A DNA stretch of 64,000 nucleotides from Winogradskyella bathintestinalis (GCF_030407435.1 NZ_JASDDK010000001.1:62001-126000); one strand, 5' to 3'; shown: positions 27,936 through 36,031, counted from the stretch's first letter. Notes: generated from the letters alone by a model not told the origin. Made by a program: numbers and translations.

Positions 27936-27949
27936 ACCGCTTTCGCGGT
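27936..27949 (+). repeat. Start-proximal TTTC-loop hairpin before the GNAT gene
   Basis: ACCGC, loop TTTC, GCGGT, a perfect 5-bp stem preceded by TTAAAGAGATA. It ends 7 nt before the ATG at 27957. It is the same element as those before proC, argF', argB, hisA, gltD and leuC. Confidence 0.75.
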
Positions 27950-27956
27950 CAATAGT

Positions 27957-28580
27957 ATGAAAATTGTTATTGCTGATAAATCACATAGTATTTACGCTGA
28001 GCTCATTTGTGAAACCATTGCAGAAGCCGCACAAGTTAGAGGTACTGGTATTGCAAAACGACAACCCGAATACATTATAACCAAAATGGAAAATGGTAAT
28101 GCCGTCATTGCTTTAGAAGACGACAAATTCGCAGGTTTCTGTTATATTGAAGCATGGGGTCATGGTAAGTTTGTAGCCAATTCCGGACTTATTGTGCATC
28201 CAGATTTTAGAAATCAAGGGCTTGCCAAACAAATTAAGCAAGTGATTTTTGAACATTCAAGAACCAAGTTTCCCGATTCCAAAATATTCAGTATCACCAC
28301 AGGATTGGCGGTTATGAAAATGAATAGTGAACTAGGCTATAAACCGGTTACTTTTTCAGAATTAACCGATGATCAATCCTTCTGGAAAGGCTGCCAAACC
28401 TGCAAAAATTTCGATGTTCTTACCAGAACAGAACAAAAAATGTGCTTATGTACTGGCATGTTATACGATCCTTTAAAAAAGGAAGCGGCAAAAACACATA
28501 ATCACAAATACGATAAAAAAGTATGGACACGATTGAAACTTATAAAACAAAACATGTTCCTAAAAAAAGATAAAAAATGA
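27957..28580 (+). CDS. GNAT-family acyltransferase with C-terminal Cys cluster; candidate N-acylglutamate synthase
   Basis: A 207-residue GNAT-fold protein at the head of the arginine cluster. The acyl-CoA loop is FRNQGLA (residues 84-90), after the beta-strand SGLIVHPDF. The C-terminal third carries Cys146, Cys149, Cys163 and Cys165 (C-x2-C-x13-C-x-C), a possible zinc site, followed by a basic tail. The window has no classical argA or argJ, while argB, argC, argD, argF' and argE are present, so an enzyme acylating glutamate (acetyl or succinyl) is required. This gene, overlapping argG by 4 nt (ATGA), is the best candidate. Function is inferred; the GNAT family assignment is solid. Confidence 0.75.
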   Translation: MKIVIADKSHSIYAELICETIAEAAQVRGTGIAKRQPEYIITKMENGNAVIALEDDKFAGFCYIEAWGHGKFVANSGLIVHPDFRNQGLAKQIKQVIFEHSRTKFPDSKIFSITTGLAVMKMNSELGYKPVTFSELTDDQSFWKGCQTCKNFDVLTRTEQKMCLCTGMLYDPLKKEAAKTHNHKYDKKVWTRLKLIKQNMFLKKDKK

Positions 28581-29755
28581 AAAAATTAGTCATAGCATAT
28601 AGTGGAGGTTTAGACACCTCATACTGCGCAGTAAGTTTATCAAAAGCAGGATATGATGTTCATGCCGTAAGTGTGAATACAGGTGGTTTTACAGCGGAAG
28701 AAATAAAATCCATTGAAAATAACGCCTATAAAATGGGTGTTTCAACTTATAAAAATATCGACGCCATTGCTTCATATTATGATAAGGTCATTAAGTATTT
28801 AATCTTTGGAAATGTACTTAAAAATAACACCTATCCTCTGTCTGTTAGCGCAGAACGTATCATTCAGGCTATTGAAATTGTACAATACGCAAAAAGTATT
28901 GGAGCAAAATATATTGCCCATGGCAGCACAGGAGCAGGAAACGACCAAGTCCGTTTTGATATGATTTTTCAAACCTTAGCCCCAGAAATTGAAATCGTTA
29001 CACCAATTAGAGATGGCAAGTTAACCCGACAACAAGAAATTGATTACCTAATTGATAACGGAATCGATATGTCTTGGAACAAAGCAAAATACTCAGTTAA
29101 TAAAGGACTTTGGGGAACAAGTGTTGGAGGCGAAGAAACCTTAACTTCTGAAAAGTCTTTACCAGACTCAGCTTATCCATCGCAATTAAAACACTCAGAC
29201 CCTGAGAAAGTAGTTTTATCGTTTTCTAAAGGTGAATTAGTCGCTATTAATGGTATTGGAAATGACCCAGAAATCAATATTCAGGTCTTAAACAATTTGG
29301 CTTCGACTTATGCAATTGGAAGGGACATTCATGTGGGAGATACTATTGTTGGCATTAAAGGACGTGTTGGTTTTGAAGCTGCCGCAGCGTTAATCATCAT
29401 CAAATCACACCATTTATTAGAAAAGCATACTTTAACCAAATGGCAATTGCAGCATAAAGATTATTTGTCGAGCTTTTACGGTATGCATTTACACGAAGGT
29501 CAATATTTAGACCCAGTTATGCGAGATATGGAAGCCTTTTTACTAAGTAGCCAAGATAAAGTTTCGGGAGATGTTATGGTTACTCTAAAACCTTATCATT
29601 TCTCATTAGATGGTATAACATCCAAACATGATCTAATGAATACCAAATTCGGAAGTTATGGAGAGGAAAACAAAGGATGGACCGCAGATGAAGCTAAAGG
29701 GTTTATCAAGATTTTTGGAAATCAGAATAAGATATACCAACAAGTAAATAGTTAG
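28577..29755 (+). CDS. argG: Argininosuccinate synthase
   Basis: ATP-dependent condensation of citrulline and aspartate. It has 392 residues, close to the typical 400. The N-terminal PP-loop ATP motif is AYSGGLDTS (residues 7-15). Other family blocks are YIAHGSTGAGNDQVRFD, PIRDGKLTRQQEIDYL and GRVGFEAAAALIIIKSHHLLEKHTLTKWQ. The start codon overlaps the stop of the GNAT gene (ATGA), so the two are translationally coupled. A 138-nt gap with a 13-bp inverted repeat separates it from argC. Confidence 0.96.
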   Translation: MKKLVIAYSGGLDTSYCAVSLSKAGYDVHAVSVNTGGFTAEEIKSIENNAYKMGVSTYKNIDAIASYYDKVIKYLIFGNVLKNNTYPLSVSAERIIQAIEIVQYAKSIGAKYIAHGSTGAGNDQVRFDMIFQTLAPEIEIVTPIRDGKLTRQQEIDYLIDNGIDMSWNKAKYSVNKGLWGTSVGGEETLTSEKSLPDSAYPSQLKHSDPEKVVLSFSKGELVAINGIGNDPEINIQVLNNLASTYAIGRDIHVGDTIVGIKGRVGFEAAAALIIIKSHHLLEKHTLTKWQLQHKDYLSSFYGMHLHEGQYLDPVMRDMEAFLLSSQDKVSGDVMVTLKPYHFSLDGITSKHDLMNTKFGSYGEENKGWTADEAKGFIKIFGNQNKIYQQVNS

Positions 29756-29778
29756 GAAAACACACCAATAAAGTCTGC

Positions 29779-29823
29779 TCGAGGGGACAATCTACACGAA
29801 TAATTGGAATATTGTCCCCTTGA
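29779..29823. repeat. 13-bp inverted repeat in the argG-argC gap (GGGGACAAT/ATTGTCCCC)
   Basis: 29779-29791 pairs with 29811-29823 along 13 positions (one G-U) around a 19-nt loop. The GAGGGGAC core matches the repeat between ilvC and ilvA. No U run follows, so a simple terminator is unlikely. Confidence 0.6.
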
Positions 29824-29893
29824 GGATTATCGAATAGAAAATATGTTTTCCTTTGAGATACCGAGTGTAGCTCATTAAAGGTGTAAAAATAGA

Positions 29894-30883
29894 ATGATAA
29901 TGAAGAAAAAAACAATAGGAATAATTGGAGGCGCAGGTTACACGGCAGGTGAATTAATACGACTACTGATGCATCACTCTAAAGTGGAAATCGATTTTAT
30001 TTATAGCACCACCAATGCTGGAAACAAAGTCAGTAAAATTCATCAAGATTTATTAGGTTCTACGGATTTGAATTTTACAAGTGAAATCAACCCTGAAGTT
30101 GATGTATTATTTTTGTGTTTAGGCCATGGAAATTCGAAAGCCTTTTTGGAAAAAAATAGTTTTTCAGAAACGACAAAAATCATTGATTTAAGTAACGACT
30201 TCAGATTAACAAAAGACGAAATATTTAACGGAAAAACGTTTATTTACGGTCTGCCAGAATTACATAAAGAAGCGATTAAAAAAGCCAATTACATCGCTAA
30301 TCCTGGCTGTTTTGCTACTGCGATTCAATTGGCATTATTACCTTTAGCAAAAGCAGATTTATTACATGATGATATTCATATTAATGCGGTAACAGGAGCA
30401 ACTGGCGCAGGAACGTCTTTATCTGAAACCACCCATTTTACATATCGAGACAACAATTTTTCTCATTATAAAGCTTTTTCACATCAGCATTTAGGAGAGA
30501 TTAATCAGACGGTGAATCAGTTGCAAAGTAGTTTTAATTCTGAAATCAACTTTATGCCGAATCGCGGGAATTTTTCAAGAGGAATTTTCGCTACACTTTA
30601 CACCAAATTTAGAGGTTCAATTGACGACGCAAAAACATTGTTTAACGATTTCTACAAAGGTGCTGCCTTCACATTTGTTTCAGATGAAGATATTCATTTA
30701 AAACAAGTCGTAAACACCAATAAATGTTTGCTTCATTTACATAGACACAATAACAAATTATTGGTCACCAGCATCATTGATAATTTATTAAAAGGAGCAT
30801 CAGGACAAGCCATTCAAAACATGAATTTAATGTTAGGTTATGAAGAAACTGAAGGATTAAATTTGAAGGCGAATTATTTTTAG
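29894..30883 (+). CDS. argC: N-acetyl(succinyl)-gamma-glutamyl-phosphate reductase
   Basis: NADPH-dependent reduction of N-acylglutamyl phosphate to the semialdehyde, third step of arginine synthesis. It has 329 residues. The Rossmann motif is IGIIGGAGYTAGELIRLL; the catalytic Cys is in ANPGCFATAIQLALLPL. GLPELHKEAIKKANYIANP and FSHYKAFSHQHLGEI match the family. Two ATGs (29894 and 29900, MIMKKKT) are possible; the second gives the more usual N-terminus. It lies between argG and proC, each gap containing palindromic repeats. Confidence 0.95.
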   Translation: MIMKKKTIGIIGGAGYTAGELIRLLMHHSKVEIDFIYSTTNAGNKVSKIHQDLLGSTDLNFTSEINPEVDVLFLCLGHGNSKAFLEKNSFSETTKIIDLSNDFRLTKDEIFNGKTFIYGLPELHKEAIKKANYIANPGCFATAIQLALLPLAKADLLHDDIHINAVTGATGAGTSLSETTHFTYRDNNFSHYKAFSHQHLGEINQTVNQLQSSFNSEINFMPNRGNFSRGIFATLYTKFRGSIDDAKTLFNDFYKGAAFTFVSDEDIHLKQVVNTNKCLLHLHRHNNKLLVTSIIDNLLKGASGQAIQNMNLMLGYEETEGLNLKANYF

Positions 30884-30892
30884 AACATAACC

Positions 30893-30907
30893 AGACCTCG
30901 CAGGTCT
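30893..30907. repeat. Palindromic repeat AGACCT-CGC-AGGTCT, argC-proC gap
   Basis: A perfect 6-bp stem with a CGC loop. Related palindromes AACCT-AGC-AGGTT and GACCT-AGC-AGGTC occur at 34002-34014 and 42625-42637. It begins 9 nt after the argC stop. Confidence 0.65.
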
Positions 30908-30972
30908 TAAACCCGAAGCCTCGACACTATAAGGTCTATAAAACAAGAACAATTAATCTCGCCATTCTTTCC

Positions 30973-30991
30973 TTTGGGAAGATGTCCCAAA
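30973..30991. repeat. Hairpin TTTGGGA/TCCCAAA, argC-proC gap
   Basis: A perfect 7-bp stem with loop AGATG, 29 nt after the CGC-loop palindrome and 21 nt before the start-proximal hairpin of proC. Three different palindrome types thus share one 151-nt gap. Confidence 0.6.
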
Positions 30992-31012
30992 ACAGGTCAG
31001 GCGAAAAAGATA

Positions 31013-31026
31013 ACCGCTTTCGCGGT
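31013..31026 (+). repeat. Start-proximal TTTC-loop hairpin before proC
   Basis: ACCGC, TTTC loop, GCGGT, ending 8 nt before the proC ATG. The 16 nt from GATAACCG to GCGGTC are identical to the copy before the GNAT gene. Confidence 0.75.
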
Positions 31027-31034
31027 CAGTAAAC

Positions 31035-31835
31035 ATGAAAATAGCAATTATAGGAACAGGAAATTTAGGAAAGTCCATCGCCAAAGGACTTATCACTAAC
31101 AATGCGATTACGACATTATACTTAACCAAACGAAATTTAAATTCTATCCAAGATTTAGATGGGTATAAAAATGTGGTCTTAACGACAGATAATATTGATG
31201 CAGTTAAACAATCCGATATATTAATTTTTGCTGTTCAACCAGCACATTTCGAAAACATTTTAGATGAAATTAAACTTCATTTAACAGACAAACATGTTTT
31301 AATTTCAACGATAACTGGTTTTTTAATCCCACAGATTGAAACTATCGTTGGGACAGACCAATTCATTATCAGAGCCATGCCTAACACAGCCATCGCTGTG
31401 GGTAAATCCATGACATGCATGTGCAGTAACGAAAAAGGAGCGAAACGGATTAAAATTGCCGAAGCGATTTTCAACAGGTTAGGACACACTCTGGCTATTC
31501 CAGAATCTCAAATGCAAGCTGCAACGGTGGTTTGTGCGAGCGGCATTGCGTTCTGGATGCGATTGATTCGTGCCACAACACAAGCGGCAATTCAATTGGG
31601 ATTCGACGCTAAAGAGGCCCAAGAATTAGCGATGTATACCAGTGAAGGAGCTGCCAATTTATTAATTACCAATGGAGACCATCCTGAAGAAGAAATTGAC
31701 CGAGTTACCACACCAAAAGGTTGTACCATTGAAGGTTTGAATGAAATGGAACACAAAGGCTTGAGCTCGTCTTTAATTCAAGGCATGGTGGCTTCGTTTA
31801 ATAAAATTAATAACATTAAAAAAGAGCAGATATGA
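31035..31835 (+). CDS. proC: Pyrroline-5-carboxylate reductase family protein
   Basis: NAD(P)H-dependent reductase making proline from pyrroline-5-carboxylate. It has 266 residues. The Rossmann motif is IAIIGTGNLGKSIAKGL; FAVQPAHFENIL and IRAMPNTAIAVGKSMT are family blocks. The C-terminal helical domain has TTPKGCTIEGLNEMEHKGLSS, the P5C reductase signature (TPGGCTI in many members, here TPKGCTI). It overlaps argD by 4 nt. Its place inside the arginine cluster suggests that proline and arginine synthesis share control in this organism. Confidence 0.92.
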   Translation: MKIAIIGTGNLGKSIAKGLITNNAITTLYLTKRNLNSIQDLDGYKNVVLTTDNIDAVKQSDILIFAVQPAHFENILDEIKLHLTDKHVLISTITGFLIPQIETIVGTDQFIIRAMPNTAIAVGKSMTCMCSNEKGAKRIKIAEAIFNRLGHTLAIPESQMQAATVVCASGIAFWMRLIRATTQAAIQLGFDAKEAQELAMYTSEGAANLLITNGDHPEEEIDRVTTPKGCTIEGLNEMEHKGLSSSLIQGMVASFNKINNIKKEQI

Positions 31836-32965
31836 GTTTATTTAATGTTTACCCTCTTTACGATATCACACCAGTTAGCGCCAAAGACATGTACGTTTAC
31901 GATGACAAAAACGTGAAATACTTAGATTTATATGGTGGTCATGCTGTAATATCCATAGGACATTCACACCCAAAATATGTGAACGCCATTTCTAGGCAAG
32001 TTGAAAAACTTGGGTTTTACAGCAATGCGATTCAAAATCCGTTGCAAGTTGAACTGGCAGACAAATTAGAGCAACTTTCTGGCTGCAAGGATTACCATTT
32101 ATTCTTGTGTAATTCTGGTGCCGAAGCCAATGAGAATGCTTTAAAATTAGCCTCATTTCATAACAAAAAAAAGAAAATTTTAGCGTTTAAAAATTCATTT
32201 CATGGTAGGACATCTGCAGCTGTTGCGGCAACTGATAACCCAAAAATTGTTGCACCAATAAACGCGCAACAAGAAGTCGATTTTGTAGAATTAGGCGAAT
32301 TAAAAACTGTTGAAACCATATTAAAACAAAATTTAACTTGTGCTGTAATCGTAGAATTTATTCAAGGGGTCGGAGGTTTAGACCAAAGCACGACTGAATT
32401 TTATCAAGGCCTTGAAAAGCTGTGCAAGCAATATAACACCGCTTTAATTGCAGACGAAGTACAATCTGGGTTTGGAAGAACTGGCGACTTTTTTGCTTTT
32501 CAAAAGCATAACATTACACCAGATATTATTTCTATCGCTAAAGGCATGGGAAATGGATTTCCAATTGGTGGCATTTTAATTCATCCGTCGATTGAAGCGT
32601 CTTTCGGTTTATTAGGAACAACATTTGGTGGCAATCATTTGGCTTGTGCAGCGACCCTTTCAGTTTTAGAGGTTTTGGAAGATGAAAAGCTGATGGAAAA
32701 TGCTATTAACATTTCATACTATTTTCAAGAAAAGGCTAAGGCTTTACCAAGTTTGAAATCGATAAAAGGGAGAGGATTAATGATGGGTTTAGAATTCGAA
32801 TTTCCTATTTCAGAATTACGGAAAAAATTAATTTTCGATCATCATATATTTACAGGAAGTGCAAAAAATCCTAATTTATTACGAATTCTTCCACCATTAA
32901 CGATTCAAGAAAAGCATATTGATTTGTTTTTTGAAGCGTTAAAACAAGAATTAAACGAAAAATAG
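31832..32965 (+). CDS. argD: Acetyl/succinyl-ornithine aminotransferase
   Basis: PLP-dependent class III aminotransferase converting N-acylglutamate semialdehyde to N-acylornithine. It has 377 residues, slightly short of the usual 400. The N-terminal DLYGGHAVISIGHSHPKYV, the FLCNSGAEANENALKLA block, the DEVQSGFGRTGDFFAFQ segment and the PLP lysine in ISIAKGMGNGFPIGGI are all present. The ATGA overlap with proC implies coupled translation. It acts before ArgF'; whether the acyl group is acetyl or succinyl is unresolved here. Confidence 0.95.
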   Translation: MSLFNVYPLYDITPVSAKDMYVYDDKNVKYLDLYGGHAVISIGHSHPKYVNAISRQVEKLGFYSNAIQNPLQVELADKLEQLSGCKDYHLFLCNSGAEANENALKLASFHNKKKKILAFKNSFHGRTSAAVAATDNPKIVAPINAQQEVDFVELGELKTVETILKQNLTCAVIVEFIQGVGGLDQSTTEFYQGLEKLCKQYNTALIADEVQSGFGRTGDFFAFQKHNITPDIISIAKGMGNGFPIGGILIHPSIEASFGLLGTTFGGNHLACAATLSVLEVLEDEKLMENAINISYYFQEKAKALPSLKSIKGRGLMMGLEFEFPISELRKKLIFDHHIFTGSAKNPNLLRILPPLTIQEKHIDLFFEALKQELNEK

Positions 32966-33034
32966 GAATTTTAAAAACACCCTAGAAGGGACTTTAGCGG
33001 TCACACGTACAAAATAAGTCAAATTAAAGAGACA

Positions 33035-33048
33035 CCCACTTTCGTGGG
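33035..33048 (+). repeat. Start-proximal TTTC-loop hairpin before argF'
   Basis: CCCAC, TTTC loop, GTGGG, a perfect 5-bp stem preceded by ATTAAAGAGACA. It ends 8 nt before the ATG at 33057 (2 nt before an alternative ATG at 33051). The stem differs in sequence from the proC copy while pairing is kept. Confidence 0.75.
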
Positions 33049-33056
33049 AAATGAAC

Positions 33057-33992
33057 ATGAAAAACTACACCAAAATAAAAGATATTTCCAACCTTTCCGA
33101 AACCATAAAGGATGCCATTTTATTAAAAATGAACCCTTTTGAGTTTCAAGATTTAGGAACACATAAAACCTTAGTGATGCTCTTTTTTAATTCGAGTTTA
33201 AGAACACGATTGAGCACAGAAAAAGCAGCAAAAAATTTGGGCATGGAGGTCATGATTTTAAACGTCAATGATGCTTGGAATATTGAGTTTGAAGATGGCA
33301 CAATTATGAATGGCAATTCGTCAGAACATATTAAAGAAGCTGCACAGGTTATTTCGCAATATGCAGATGTGATTGCAGTGAGAGCATTTCCCACCTTACA
33401 GGATAAAGCCAAAGACGAATCGGAATATGTACTCAATAACTTTATAAAATACTCCACAGTTCCGATTGTGAATATGGAATCTGCCACAGCGCATCCTTTA
33501 CAAGCCTTAGCAGATGCCATTACGATTACTGAACTCACAGAAAAAGTGAAACCAAAAGTGGTGTTGTCGTGGGCACCACACCCAAAAGCCTTGCCTCAAG
33601 CGGTTCCAAATTCGTTTGTAGAGATGATGCAAAATTTAGAAGTAGATTTAACCATTACACACCCTGAAGGTTACGAATTAAGTGAAGAAGTCACGAAAAA
33701 TACAATTATCAATCACAATCAAGACGAAGCCTTAAAAAATGCTGATTTCGTTTATGTGAAAAATTGGAGCAGTTATAATGATTACGGAAAAATATTAAAC
33801 CAAGATGAAAATTGGATGATGACCAAAACGAAATTAGGTAAAGCAAAATTTATGCATTGTTTACCTGTTAGACGAAATGTGGTTGTAGAAGATGCGGTTT
33901 TGGATAGTGAGCAATCCGTGGTTATTCGACAAGCGAATAATAGAACCTATGCTGCGCAAGTGGTATTGAAGCAGATATTGGAAGAATTATAA
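33057..33992 (+). CDS. argF': N-succinyl/acetyl-ornithine carbamoyltransferase
   Basis: A transcarbamylase of the ArgF' group that acts on N-acylated ornithine, as described for Bacteroides (succinyl) and Xanthomonas (acetyl). About 311 residues. Carbamoyl-phosphate motif FFNSSLRTRLS (45-55, numbered from the ATG at 33051), MESATAHPLQALADA, TWAPHPK-like LSWAPHPKALPQAVPNS and HCLPVRRNVVVED are present. At the specificity site before EHI, I recall Pro90 in the Bacteroides enzyme and Glu92 in the Xanthomonas enzyme; here the residue is Ser91 (NGNSSEHI). The ATG at 33057 is preferred over 33051 because the hairpin-to-ATG spacing then matches the sister genes. Confidence 0.93.
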   Translation: MKNYTKIKDISNLSETIKDAILLKMNPFEFQDLGTHKTLVMLFFNSSLRTRLSTEKAAKNLGMEVMILNVNDAWNIEFEDGTIMNGNSSEHIKEAAQVISQYADVIAVRAFPTLQDKAKDESEYVLNNFIKYSTVPIVNMESATAHPLQALADAITITELTEKVKPKVVLSWAPHPKALPQAVPNSFVEMMQNLEVDLTITHPEGYELSEEVTKNTIINHNQDEALKNADFVYVKNWSSYNDYGKILNQDENWMMTKTKLGKAKFMHCLPVRRNVVVEDAVLDSEQSVVIRQANNRTYAAQVVLKQILEEL

Positions 33993-34001
33993 TCTAAGTA
34001 A

Positions 34002-34032
34002 AACCTAGCAGGTTACAAAAAACCAGCAGGTC
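34002..34032. repeat. Paired ACCT-AGC-AGGT palindromes, argF'-argB gap
   Basis: AACCT-AGC-AGGTT (34002-34014) is a perfect 5-bp stem. A partial second copy ACCAGCAGGTCT follows at 34022-34033. They lie between the argF' stop and the argB start-proximal hairpin. Confidence 0.55.
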
Positions 34033-34047
34033 TAAACTAAAAAGATA

Positions 34048-34061
34048 CTCGCTTACGCGAG
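34048..34061 (+). repeat. Start-proximal hairpin before argB (TTAC loop)
   Basis: CTCGC, TTAC loop, GCGAG, a perfect 5-bp stem preceded by AAAAAGATA, ending 6 nt before the argB ATG. Both arms differ from the proC copy in a compensatory way, which suggests selection for pairing or independent palindromic origin. Confidence 0.7.
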
Positions 34062-34067
34062 CACAAG

Positions 34068-34844
34068 ATGAAAACAATAAAAGTCATAAAAATAGGTGGA
34101 AACATCATCGATAATGAAGAAATATTAGCTTCATTCATTAAAGATTTTGCTACAATATCAGGTCCAAAAATTTTGGTTCATGGTGGTGGAAAATTAGCCA
34201 CTAAGTTGGCAACCCAAATGAAGGTTCCTGTAAAAATAACCGAAGGCAGACGCATCACAGATGGTGAAACTTTAGATATCATTACGATGGTTTACGCTGG
34301 AAAAATCAATAAAACTATCGTCGCTCAATTGCAAGCTAATAACTGCAATGCGATCGGTTTTTCTGGTGCAGATGGCAACACTATTGTTTCAGCAAAAAGA
34401 CCGATTAACACTATTGATTACGGCTTCGTAGGCGATGTAAAAAAAGTAAATACTAAGGCTATAGAAGTGTTATTAAAAAACAACATAACACCAGTTTTTT
34501 GTGCCATAACTCACGACGAAAACGGACAATTATTAAACACGAATGCAGACACTATTGCATCAGAATTAGCCATTGGATTATCGTCAATATTCAACACCGA
34601 ATTGTATTATTGTTTCGAAAAAAATGGTGTTCTTGAAGACGTTGAAAACGCTGATTCTGTTATTGAGAACATCAACACTCAAAGCTACAAAACATTAAAA
34701 GAAAACAATATTATATTCGAAGGCATGCTACCGAAATTAGATAACTGTTTTCATGCGATAAACCAAAACGTTCAAAAAGTTTGTATTGGAAAATCAGACA
34801 TGCTTTTCAATACCAACAACAAACATACAACCATTACAGAATGA
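34068..34844 (+). CDS. argB: N-acetyl(succinyl)glutamate kinase
   Basis: Phosphorylates N-acylglutamate, second step of the pathway. It has 258 residues, the normal size for the short (E. coli-type) kinase. The N-terminal KIGGNIIDNEE and LVHGGGKLATKLATQM are the nucleotide and substrate glycine loops; INTNADTIASELAIGLSS is the ADP-binding block. It lacks the N-terminal helix associated with arginine-inhibited hexameric kinases, so feedback may act elsewhere. It overlaps argE by 4 nt. Confidence 0.95.
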   Translation: MKTIKVIKIGGNIIDNEEILASFIKDFATISGPKILVHGGGKLATKLATQMKVPVKITEGRRITDGETLDIITMVYAGKINKTIVAQLQANNCNAIGFSGADGNTIVSAKRPINTIDYGFVGDVKKVNTKAIEVLLKNNITPVFCAITHDENGQLLNTNADTIASELAIGLSSIFNTELYYCFEKNGVLEDVENADSVIENINTQSYKTLKENNIIFEGMLPKLDNCFHAINQNVQKVCIGKSDMLFNTNNKHTTITE

Positions 34845-35902
34845 TTGAAAAACTAACAAAAGAAGCCATTGTTTTACTAAAGCAATTAATAGAAACGCAG
34901 TCATTTTCCTCGGAAGAAGACAACACGGCTTTGCTGATTGAGAATTGGTTTATAGCGCATAATATCCCATTTAAAAGGAATAATCATAATGTATGGTCCA
35001 CCAACAAATATTTCAACGACAACAAACCAAATTTATTACTAAACTCACATCACGATACCGTAAAACCAAACAACGGTTACACCAAAGACCCTTTTAAAGC
35101 CAATGTAGAAGATGGAAAATTATACGGTTTAGGTAGTAATGATGCTGGTGGATGTTTAGTATCATTAATCGCAACGTTCACTTATTTCTATGATAAAAAA
35201 GACCTGAATTATAATTTAGTAATTGTCGCTTCTGCTGAAGAAGAAAGTAGTGGGCCAAACGGATTGAATAGTATGTTGAGCGTCATTCCAAAAATAGATG
35301 TCGGTATTATTGGAGAACCAACCTTAATGAATTTAGCCGTTGCCGAAAAAGGTTTGGTTGTTTTTGATGCACAGGTTAAAGGAACAGCCAGTCATGCTGC
35401 ACACCCAAATAATGACAATTCAATTTACAACACTATTGCTGTTTTAAAATGGTTTCAAAATTATAAATTCGAAAGATCATCTCAAGCTTTAGGTGACGTA
35501 AAAATGACAGTTACACAAATTAATGCCGGGAAACAACATAATGCCGTACCTGCAGAAGTAGATTTAGTGATTGATGTGCGTGTAAATGACAAATATTCGA
35601 ATCAAGAAATTGCAGATATTTTAACGAAAGAATCGCCATGCTCAAGCATTAAAGCGCGAAGTTTACGATTAAATTCGTCCTCAATTTCGATTAATCACGA
35701 ACTGGTAAAGGCAGGAATCGAATTAGGACGAAAGACTTACGGTTCGCCAACGTTATCTGACCAATCTGTGTTAACTTGTCAATCGTTAAAATTAGGGCCA
35801 GGCGATAGCACACGTTCACACACTGCAGATGAGTTTATTTATTTGGCTGAGATTGAGGAAGGTGTTGATTTGTATATTAAATTGTTGGAGAAGATATTGT
35901 AA
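34841..35902 (+). CDS. argE: M20-family N-acetyl(succinyl)ornithine/citrulline deacylase
   Basis: Zinc-dependent M20 deacylase of about 353 residues that removes the acyl group late in arginine synthesis. Metal-binding motifs are LNSHHDTVKPNNG, GSNDAGG and ASAEEESSGPNGL; the dimerisation domain has GTASHAAHPNNDNSIYN. The start is placed at 34841 (MIEKLTKEAIVLL), which overlaps the argB stop (ATGA); the further upstream ATG at 34781 lies inside argB and adds 20 unrelated residues. In an ArgF' pathway the physiological substrate is N-acylcitrulline. Confidence 0.93.
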   Translation: MIEKLTKEAIVLLKQLIETQSFSSEEDNTALLIENWFIAHNIPFKRNNHNVWSTNKYFNDNKPNLLLNSHHDTVKPNNGYTKDPFKANVEDGKLYGLGSNDAGGCLVSLIATFTYFYDKKDLNYNLVIVASAEEESSGPNGLNSMLSVIPKIDVGIIGEPTLMNLAVAEKGLVVFDAQVKGTASHAAHPNNDNSIYNTIAVLKWFQNYKFERSSQALGDVKMTVTQINAGKQHNAVPAEVDLVIDVRVNDKYSNQEIADILTKESPCSSIKARSLRLNSSSISINHELVKAGIELGRKTYGSPTLSDQSVLTCQSLKLGPGDSTRSHTADEFIYLAEIEEGVDLYIKLLEKIL

Positions 35903-36031
35903 AAAGAAGAAAATAGAGAAAGGATAATAGAAAAAAGTCTAGATTTTTATTCAATGAGTGAGCGATTTATTTTCTAACAGCGAAGCGGTCTAATCTCTAT
36001 ATTTTATTTAAAAAACTAAAATTTTGAAACT
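35903..36031. other. argE-argH gap with imperfect palindrome
   Basis: The 129-nt gap contains GAAAATAGAGA (about 35910) and TCTCTATATTTTAT (about 35995), which can pair loosely, resembling the purine/pyrimidine repeat between ilvB and ilvN. No start-proximal TTTC hairpin precedes argH. Confidence 0.35.

Larger units (their letters stand above)
27505..27956. other. 452-nt leader/intergenic region before the arginine cluster
   Basis: No coding frame is convincing here. From left to right it holds a small hairpin (GCTTGTTG/CAACAGGC, 27673-27690), an abutting perfect palindrome GCGACGTCGC (27689-27698), a possible promoter-like TATATTTA at 27784-27791 (one mismatch to TAnnTTTG, no clear -33 TTG), a strong hairpin at 27812-27836, an inverted copy of the start-proximal hairpin at 27876-27893, and a forward copy at 27936-27949 right before the first gene. 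Confidence 0.5.

Noticed and set aside
33146..33538. 130-codon minus-strand frame opposite argF'
   Set aside because: Antisense shadow of a conserved enzyme with intact motifs.
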